Assembly (NCBI RefSeq): GCF_932276165.1
Contig: NC_064000.1
Location: 1,488,001-1,552,000 of the forward strand
Length of the DNA stretch: 64,000 nt
Direction of reading: 5' to 3'
DNA from: Plutella xylostella
Lineage: Eukaryota; Arthropoda; Insecta; Lepidoptera; Plutellidae
In this document: piece after piece, positions 56,170 through 64,000 of the stretch
How the letters are laid out: each line of letters starts with the position of its first letter
Position numbering within the stretch: the first letter of the stretch is position 1
Notes under the pieces: generated by a model
Database searches by the model: none
Seen by the model: the letters and a program-made list of their open reading frames with translations, nothing else
What the model was told of the DNA's origin: nothing
Translations under genes and position numbers: made by a program

Positions 56170-56469
56170 CATTAAAAGTACCATACAAAAAACAAACGAA
56201 CGAGAGCTGTTATGCAATCTTATATTTATAACCTGTGTCTGCTAATAAATAGGTCAGTAGGTGCTTACCTACGTGTATTTATTATCTATAATGCCACTGA
56301 AAAAGTAACAATGTTGTGGTTAAACAGGGGCAATTTATCACATAACCAGTTCAGTCATTGTACATAATAACGGTTAGTTCATCTTTAGACTTTGGTTTTA
56401 CTGATCAATGTTACACATTTTTCCCATTAACTTCTCTTCGAGTTCAAAGTGTATCGATTAGCTTATAAT

Positions 56470-56619
56470 TACATTCGCGAGCAATGAAAAAGGTCCACTT
56501 AAAAAATGCGGACACCAAGGTCCTAATTATTTGAAAAAAAAAATTGACAACAATATTAACGATTTTATTGGGAGGCTTTTTCGTGTAAATTTTTCATGGC
56601 ACGTGAGACCGTGAGTGTA
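56470..56619 (+). mobile_element. MITE family M1, shortened copy
   Basis: TACATTCGCGAGCAATGAAA and ...CCGTGAGTGTA; about 85 bp shorter than full copies. Confidence 0.65.
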
Positions 56620-56771
56620 TGGTGACCTGATGTCTTTACAATAAATTCACCACTGTCAATAACTTCTTTAGGATTCGCAGAACTCGCAGATATCGCCGTT
56701 TCCCGTACATTCCCGTGGGAATGCCTGGATGAACCAACTACCAACCACACCAACACCCACCCTTCCTCTAA

Positions 56772-57036
56772 TACACTCACAAGCAATGAAAAAAATCCAG
56801 TGTCAAACAAATTTTTCCTAAATGGAAAAGAATAGCTGTATGCATTATTGAAGTATATTTAAATATTTAACTGATTGATTTAGTTTTAGAGTTAATTGTT
56901 ACTGTATTTTCTGTTTTGATTAAATAAATTGCATTTTAAGAGCGCATCAGAATATTACCGACTTAAATATTATGGTAACACTCTAAATTGAATATTCGTC
57001 ATTTTGTAAGTGAAATGTTGTCATTGCTTGTGAGTA
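56772..57036 (+). mobile_element. MITE family M1-like copy
   Basis: TACACTCACAAGCAATGAAA at the left, TCATTGCTTGTGAGTA at the right; the body differs from the main group. Confidence 0.65.
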
Positions 57037-57045
57037 AATTAGTTA

Positions 57046-57363
57046 TCCTAACTAATATTATAAATTAGAAAGTAGGTATAACTATGTCTATCTGTCTGTC
57101 TGTTACTCTTTCACGCCAAAAATGGTTGAATGCTAAATTCTATTTTGTAAATACATAATTGTTGTACTACCTAGCAATAATCGCGTGTTGCTCATAGCTG
57201 TTAAGCATTATTGTTTCTATAATAAATAAATAAATAAATAAAACTACTGAACGGATTTTAAGAAATTTGGTATACAGATGTTCTAGACCCTGAGAAAGAA
57301 CATATTTCGGTATTCCCACGGGAAAACTTTTTAGGGCGAAGCGAAGCTCGCGGGAACAGCTAG
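57046..57363 (+). mobile_element. Helitron with an internal insertion
   Basis: TCCTAACTAATATTATAAAT start and GCTCGCGGGAACAGCTAG end before T. About 120 bases (57123-57243), ending in AATAAATAAATAAATAAA, interrupt the body next to a repeated ACTGAA motif, like a short retroposed tail. Confidence 0.8.
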
Positions 57364-57664
57364 TGAAGTATAGAACTACGCTCACGCTGCAGAAAGATAA
57401 ATCTAATTATGATCACAGAAATTATTTTTAATCTCCTTATTTTCCAAATTTTGCTGATTATCATCTTCAGCTGATGACTGGGTCGTTCCGGAGCTAAATG
57501 GCATTAGCGGTAAATCTCTTGTAATTTCGGAGGCACTTTGTAAAGAAGCTATATTTATATAATTTTTCAAAGCTTTTCCAGCCCATGTTGCCGTTTTAAC
57601 CGGAAGAGATCATTTGTTACTCCCTCGCAATTTTGCTTCTCTCTTATTTTTTACCAACATAAAA

Positions 57665-57815
57665 AATGGGGATGGTATTCTATTCTTGCACCTGACTTTC
57701 TCGAAGGGAACCTTCGTGCATACTTTCTTAGTGTCTAAACTGCGGCTAAATGTGCTAAATTTAGATGTGCAGATTTTCTCACGATGTTTTCCATCACCGT
57801 AAGAGCACGTGTATC
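57665..57815 (-). repeat. SINE family A fragment, reverse
   Basis: TTGCACCTGACTTTCTCGA, GTGCATA and ATGTTTTCCATCACCGTAAG match the reverse SINE at 30069-30398; the tRNA-like head is missing. Confidence 0.6.
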
Positions 57816-58006
57816 AAAAACCGTTGATTGAATTGAACTCGTTGATAAGTACCTACTTGCCTGGTGCAATCCGTTTAGCTTTTAGATACCAGCGGTAAAC
57901 TAACTAATATTAGTACAGTTTGCCCCACAGATATATAAAGATATATTGACCCCACTTGATATTATTGCTTTATATCTTTAAGTGACATTTACAATATTAT
58001 TAGTTT

Positions 58007-58217
58007 AGTGCCACAAACTTATCTGTTCCGGTGAGAGCGAACTAAATTGATCCATATCTCATTATTTACTAATGAATTATATATTATTATAGATTAGATG
58101 GGTTAATTAAAACCACAAGAGCGAATTACCACTACTGGCAAACTTAAAATCTTATAGAATGAAGAAATATTACACATTTACGTGAGCTGTCACCGGAACA
58201 GATAAGTTTGTGGCACT
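58007..58217. mobile_element. MITE with perfect 28-bp terminal inverted repeats
   Basis: AGTGCCACAAACTTATCTG...GGTGA (58007-58034) and its exact reverse complement (58190-58217). 211 bp, AT-rich centre, no ORF. Confidence 0.88.
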
Positions 58218-60039
58218 ATAACTAGGTTAGTCGGCACAGCAAAAACTTTCTGCACCAGAATGTTAAATAATGGTAATTTTTTTATATTAGTTTAGGAATT
58301 ATGACGAATGAGGACGAAACTTATAATATTTAATCACAGATGATGCAAATCGAATATGAATAGGAATAGCTTTTTATCTATTAACCGGTTAATTGTGCAT
58401 AAATATTACAATGCATCTGGATATTATTAACTACCTAAGTCGATGATGAAATGTTACTTTTTTTTATTCGATTTAAAAAGAATTTTGATTAGCAAACTTT
58501 ACGGGAGATTATGCCTAGAGTCCAAGTGTGTAAAGTACACAAGATCACCATCGCTCTCATTATAACTACAGAGCATCTAAAGTCATGAAAACGGAAATGG
58601 ATCCTATCTAATTGTCTAACTGATGTCCGAAAAGTTTAATTATGTATCCTGCATCCTGCCAGATAGTCTTGTTAAGCTACATTATGGTATAGGCAGAGAA
58701 CAGAAACCAGGTAGTAGAGTATGTTTTAAAAAATAAAATGTAATGCTAAGAAAAACAAAAGGTACTTACTTAGGTACGTAATAATAATGTAACTAATGTA
58801 TCCAATATCCTTTTACGAACTACACAAAAAGTTTTTAAAACCTTGTCCAATCACAAAACCGAATGCATTTTTATTTTTCTTTTTAAACTTTTAAATTTCG
58901 AATCCGCGGGTTTTGTTGCGTATCCCGTATGTAGTTCGCTTTCCGAATGCCACTGCCGCACTGGTTACCACGAAGTTTAAGGTTAAGGCACTGCATAAAC
59001 TCCTTGCACGCACACTGGCCAGCCAGTATTGTACCAGAGAGAACCAAGAAAAAAGAAAATTCACTGCCACCTGACCTGACACTGGCATCACTGTTTAAAC
59101 TTTTTTACCGCCCGAATCTAATCGAATTAAAATATTTTGGCTTGACGATCTAATACAGAAAACATATGAATGGCATCAAGGTTTATCGTTTACTAAAGAT
59201 CGGTTACAAATAAAGTTAAATCTTAGTCCTATGGTTTAAAATAGAAGGTCACCAGACTCACCAGCAACTGGTTTAAAATGATATTAGATTCCTTGTGCTT
59301 TTACACAAACAACTATCTCTTATTTTTTTATACTATTGATATGAACTTATTTTAATACAACATAGTTATTAAACCAGAGTGAACTTAAAATGACGTGAAA
59401 GTGAGGCCTTCCCAAGTTTATAATAGCTTTTATGTTATTTAACTAAATATGTGATGGTTTTTTACTGCATGACGCCTTCCAAACAGCTGCTTCAGTGTGT
59501 CATTAAGTGAATACGACATTACAGAAGGTATCATAGTTAAGTAATCTATTAAATAATTACTTTTAGTTAAACTATTAAACCTATTCTATGTCGTTTATAC
59601 AATAACGTCCAATTAGTTTATAACCAGTTGATCATGTTACGTTAACCTTGACATTCAGGTTTCGGATAACTTATCTAACTATAATAATATTATGCATTCT
59701 GTCAGGTAAAAATATGCGTTTAACTCAAGTGTTTAATCAAAACTTTATGCAGTTTCATTGCCGATAAATTACATTTAAATTTATTAAATATACTTTTATA
59801 GTTAATTGACTACTACACAGGTCTCTCCCAAGGAGCGCCATTGGGACTCTGTTCTTCCTAATCTTTAACTTAGCTTAGAATAGGTATTTGCTGGTGAACT
59901 TTGGTGTAAATAACCAAATAAATTCATACTTTTTAACCGAAGTGCAATTTCATGTATTTGGTAGGTAGTTATATACTTACTTAGTTGTGTACCATATATT
60001 AACCTAGTTAAGATATTTTAACATTAAGTAATGTGTAAT
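58218..60039. other. No feature recognised
   Basis: AT-rich DNA. A tiny LSQGAPLG peptide near 59821 resembles a LINE reverse transcriptase motif but is too short to call. Confidence 0.45.
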
Positions 60040-61051
60040 CTTAGATTAACAATAAACGAATAAGATGGTGAGTTACATATAAAAAAGTAATAAAATATAA
60101 AAATATAATTATAAACAAACAAAAAACCCGACTGCACGCTAAAAAGATGAAAACAAGCCCCAATGTTAATGGAAAGTATCGAAGGCGGGGACCAGCAAAG
60201 AGTTTGAGTTTGAGACCATTTAGCTGAATGTTACCTAGATAGGTTACCTTGTGTTGTGGTCAAGTTGGTCCCCGCCTGCGATACTTTCCATTAACATTGG
60301 GGCTTGTTTTCATCTTTTTAGCGTGCAGTCGGGTTTTTTGTTTGTTTATAATGATATTTTTTTATTTGTAACATTTTAGTTGTTTTTATTTTATGAAATT
60401 TTATGTCAGTAGTCGGGATTTAGTTTATGAACATTTTTTATTTCAATAATTTTGGTGTTATGATTTAAATACCTACAATATGCACATTTTTGTAATGTGC
60501 TAATCAAGCCCTTTCATTTGATACCCTACACGGCATTGTTGGAAATATTTTTTTTTCGATCATCACTTTTTGTCCTCTAGATGGCGCTATATACATTTGA
60601 ATGTAACGTCACATAGCCTATAACCATCGCGCAATCAATACGCTTCTAACGATACCTCATACATCAAAATCTATCAAGTCGTTTAGGCTACAGGAGGGAA
60701 CAAAGAAACAGACATACATACATACATATCTACATACAAACATACAATCGAAAAACATTACCCTCCTCCTTCGGCAGTCGGGTAAAAACTGTCCGCATTT
60801 TGTTTACTTTCAACCCGTTGTAAGTTCATCCTAATGACAACCATTGTTGTAGGTACTAATGGATAACGTAGTCACAAATCGTTTTAAGTTCATCCTAATG
60901 ACAACCATTGTAGGTACTAATGGATAACGTAGTCACAAATATTGTTACCAAACTAATTCAAAATAAGAGCACAGTGCTAGAAGTGGGGTGTTACTTGTTG
61001 ATATATTTTTTGCACTGAGACTCCATCTAGTTCTTATATTGTTAATCTAAG
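60040..61051 (+). mobile_element. MITE family M2, copy 5, carrying a nested element
   Basis: CTTAGATTAACAATAAACGA at the left and ATTGTTAATCTAAG at the right. Split by 60111-60787. In the right half a block of about 55 bp (CATCCTAATGACAACCATTG) is duplicated in tandem. Confidence 0.82.
60111..60787. mobile_element. Nested element with an 84-bp inverted repeat
   Basis: Ends ACCCGACTGC (from 60126) and GCAGTCGGGT (to about 60784) are inverted. At its left, arms 60111-60194 and 60266-60349 pair over 84 bases with one mismatch around a 71-base loop. A piece of the family is at 30437-30470. Confidence 0.75.
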
Positions 61052-61582
61052 TTTGTAATGTAGGTACTACCATGTACTACGTGTCTAGTATATGCAACTA
61101 ATGCACCTATCCATTAGGCCCTAACAGATATCTGAATAATACATTCGTAGGCCAGACTGTCTAATAGTACCTAGCTACTGTATTGACTAGTAACTTACTT
61201 ATCAATTGAACCATGGTACAGTCAGCAATAGAGATAAATGTATGATGTAAGTACCTATGCCACCTCGGGGCATACAGTTTGATCCTAAGACTCATGGGTG
61301 GAAGATAGAAGATAAGTACTTTAATTTTATGATCCGATGACTAGGAAGTGAAACCTAAGTATGTATAGAGATTGTTTGTATACAATACAATATCGAAAAA
61401 GTACTAAGGTACTTAATATTTTAATTAATCTATCATCTACCCATGAGTATCGGCGGTATCTAACTAATTGAGTTTGTGTGGTATACTTATCGAATATAAA
61501 TATCTTTGGCTGACTATACCTCTCACACAAATTTTAAGTACATCCTCCCTCCCGGAAGAATCCTCACAATTTCATCCTTACT
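61052..61582. other. No feature recognised
   Basis: AT-rich spacer with no supported feature. Confidence 0.45.
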
Positions 61583-61615
61583 TCCTTACTAATATTATAA
61601 ATGCGAAAGTAACTG

Positions 61616-61654
<39 letters not shown>

Positions 61655-61805
61655 TACTCTTTCACGCCAAAACTACTGAACGGATTTGAATGAAATTTGG
61701 TATACATACGGTCTAGACCCTGGGAAAGAACATAGGCTACTTTTTATCCCGGAATTCCCACGGGAAAACTTTTTAAGGCGAAGCGAAGCGCGCGGGAACA
61801 GCTAG
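61583..61805 (+). mobile_element. Intact short Helitron
   Basis: 223 bp: TCCTTACTAATATTATAAAT start, a CTGT run, and GCGCGGGAACAGCTAG end before T. The best full copy of the family in this window. Confidence 0.88.
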
Positions 61806-62204
61806 TACTTAATAAATTATACAAGTACGTCTTTAGTGTAGATACCTTCCGATGAGAGGTGGTTGACCTTAAACCTGTCGTGTGCACTCATTAAATTTCA
61901 CCCTGCAGATACATGGTACAGAGGTCAAGGCGGACTGGGGTGAACGTCATAGTGTAAGACAATTTATTGCAATTTTTATCAGTTATCGCGATCATTAATT
62001 AACGTCAGCTTCTGAAATACGTAGTTATACCTACTTACCCGTAAGTATTCCTTATAAAACAAAACTGAAAATAGTTTTCAGAAAAGTTACAGGTCGAATT
62101 AATTTCAGAGTCTTGCTACTACTTACGAGGTATTTAGTACCAAGGTGCTTAGTTTTGTCACGTTATTTTTTATTACTTAGGTACTTACTTAAAAATATAT
62201 TAAA
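61806..62204. other. No feature recognised
   Basis: AT-rich; no supported feature. Confidence 0.45.
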
Positions 62205-62355
62205 TAATTATTATGTCTCCACCAAACAAAGGTTGGTTGGAAGAAATTGCTTCTTGGCTATAAGCCCGCCTTAGTATACACTACTTTTTAAGTCCATTTT
62301 TGTAAACATGTTTCTGTATACAACAAAAGTGTTCAAAGAAATAAATAAATATGGT
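62205..62355 (+). repeat. LINE 3' untranslated tail
   Basis: GGAAGAAATTGCTTCTTGGC, TAAGCCCGCC and an AAATAAATAAATA end. The GCAGAAATTGCTTCAAGC and AAGTCCGCC motifs recur at 42570-42600. Non-coding. Confidence 0.5.
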
Positions 62356-63392
62356 CTTGTGAACGTCTTAAAAGTTTACAAATTTATACCACTATCCAGG
62401 TCGCATAGTTTTTATTTTACCGTTTTCAGATTTTGATTACAGATAGGTATACTCTTGGGTACATTCTACAGCCTATAGTTAGGTACTTATTTGAATTTTA
62501 GGTCCCGTTAGGGCCACCGATCGTGCGTGCAGTACTAAGGTCCCGTTATCGACATTTAAGTCACAAACTTCATTGTTTACCTTGAGGGCATTAGCCGAAG
62601 ATTATTCTTGTGTTTGTTGTTAATACCGAACTGATGAATCACTGTTCTGTCTGGTTGACCTTCGATTCGGCCTAACAACAACAGAAGTGATTATCACGTT
62701 GACCTTGATATGATAGTTTTAAGGTGTCAATTGACTGTCGACGACCTAATGTGGTAGCAGTGGACGACACAATAATATCGCGACGTCACTTCTGTACGGT
62801 TTTTTTATATTGTAATTAAGGGATTCTCTTGACAGCCTGTCGAAGTTTTCAGCGGCCAAATGGCATGTGTAACGAATGATCATCCAATATTCTACTGCTT
62901 CTGTGCTTCAGCCATGTTTCCGGACTTTCTAATCCAAACACTACCTTATTCTCTAAGATCCTCCAATCTCCGCGGGGGTCTCTATATGACTAATAGCTAT
63001 AGCCACTAAAGGCGGGATCAGACGGTTAATTTTTCGTTTATTTTTTACTTTTATTCGAAATGATACATGCATTTCAACTTAAAATGAAACAAAAGTGCAA
63101 ACAAAATTGAACCGTTCACTCGAGTGAATATTCACTCGAATGAATTATCTCGATGTACCGATTGCCCGACAAGTCTCGTGTGTTTGTTTTTCTTCAGTAT
63201 AGATAGAGTAAGCCCCCTGAATGGCGTCCCACGACGCTACCTGAAGTCAGAGTTCTTTATCTATGAGTCCAGAGGCCTCCGCAGTATGTAATTTATTTTA
63301 AAAGGTAAACGCAGCTTTATCAGGATTCAGGATCGGTTGCCACTTAATTTTAAAACGTCATCAAAAAACATGCTCAGACTGACATCTGCTAC
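62356..63392. other. No feature recognised
   Basis: Unique-looking AT-rich DNA with no defensible gene or repeat. Confidence 0.45.
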
Positions 63393-63559
63393 ATTTTAGA
63401 TAAACGATATATGAACTAGATGGTTATACAAGAACAAAGCAAAAAAAAAACTATCTGGAATTTGTTTCTAAACCGTCTTAATTTCCACCTAATGACAACC
63501 ACTCGCTGTACCAATTAATAAAGTCATCCTAACTAATATTATAAATGCGAAAGTAACTG

Positions 63560-63594
<35 letters not shown>

Positions 63595-63860
63595 TACTCT
63601 TTCACGCCAAAACTACTGAACGGATTTGAATGAAATTTGGTATACATACGACCCTGGGAAAGAACATAGGCTACTTTTTATCCCGGAATTCCCACGGGAA
63701 AACTTTTTAATGCGAAGCGAAGCGCGCGGGAACAGCTATAAGTAATAAATCTTCTAACTGAACGAATTCAAAATAAGAGCTCTGTGCTAGAAGTGTGGTG
63801 TTATTTGTGGAGACGTTTCTTTTGCACTGACACTCCATCTAGTTCGTTTTAAAATGTCGT
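63393..63860 (+). mobile_element. MITE family M2, copy 6, split by a Helitron
   Basis: The left end (TTTTAGATAAACGATATATG) and the right end (CACTGACACTCCATCTAG, then TTCGTTTTAAAATGTCG) are separated by the Helitron at 63537-63739. Confidence 0.78.
63537..63739 (+). mobile_element. Helitron nested in MITE M2
   Basis: Close to the copy at 61583-61805 (the GTCTAG before ACCCTGGG is missing); ends CTAT rather than CTAG. Confidence 0.85.
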
Positions 63861-64000
63861 TGTCTGCATAAAGCAAAGACATAGTGCTACCGCTTATTTT
63901 ATTTTTGAGCATTTTTGGCGACAGATTTAAATTTTCCACTACAAATATTCTTCGTTGGCCTTCACTGGGTCATCAGTATGTGTCTCACAATCCTCATATG

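Overview
This is a 64 kb piece of AT-rich animal nuclear DNA, almost certainly from a moth or butterfly. Pointers to Lepidoptera are short non-autonomous Helitrons that start TCCTNACTAA and end CTAG before a T, tRNA-derived SINEs, RTE- and Jockey-type LINE pieces, and many small palindromic MITEs. I see one host gene. It is a secreted pancreatic-lipase-family enzyme on the minus strand, in four coding exons (54030-53913, 48788-48636, 38807-38654, 34437-33768). Joined, they give an open frame of 364 residues with the full Ser-Asp-His triad.

Layout. 1-1735: 5' end of a Ty3/gypsy element (LTR end, primer site, gag, protease) cut off in pol. 1745-4330: an AT-rich repeat holding a decayed RTE LINE. 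4345-5725: Helitron end, SINE and two adjacent MITEs. 6086-28400: one Ty3/gypsy element (element 1) with near-identical LTRs and a CTAC target duplication. It is split by a 1.6 kb LTR-bearing insertion (8877-10502) and a 14.1 kb block (12043-26131). The block holds a second, intact-looking Ty3/gypsy element (element 2, 12050-18081) with apparently identical LTRs, a 3749-bp terminal-inverted-repeat (TIR) element, and 4.3 kb of tandem repeats. Element 1 integrase resumes at 26132. 28548-33043: SINEs, MITEs and LINE scraps. 33768-54030: the lipase gene, whose introns are full of mobile DNA. 54031-64000: apparently gene-free upstream DNA with SINEs, Helitrons and nested MITEs.

Most interesting: (i) lipase exon 2 is present once complete and four more times as truncated tandem copies, each linked to a reversed Helitron copy; (ii) the gag-pol of element 2 carries a convincing intron, and splicing would swap its C-terminus for an acidic tail; (iii) the 3749-bp TIR element occurs twice, in opposite orientations and equal length, about 23 kb apart, carrying LINE debris as passenger; (iv) a 54-bp minisatellite has a 17-nt core that always contains GCNNAGC, nearly always GCGNAGC, the form of very stable DNA mini-hairpins. 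Nesting gives a relative age order: the TIR element is younger than the Helitron it splits, element 2 is younger than element 1, and the LINE at 48943 still has a perfect 15-bp target duplication.

All calls come from reading the sequence and recalled family motifs. No database search was possible.
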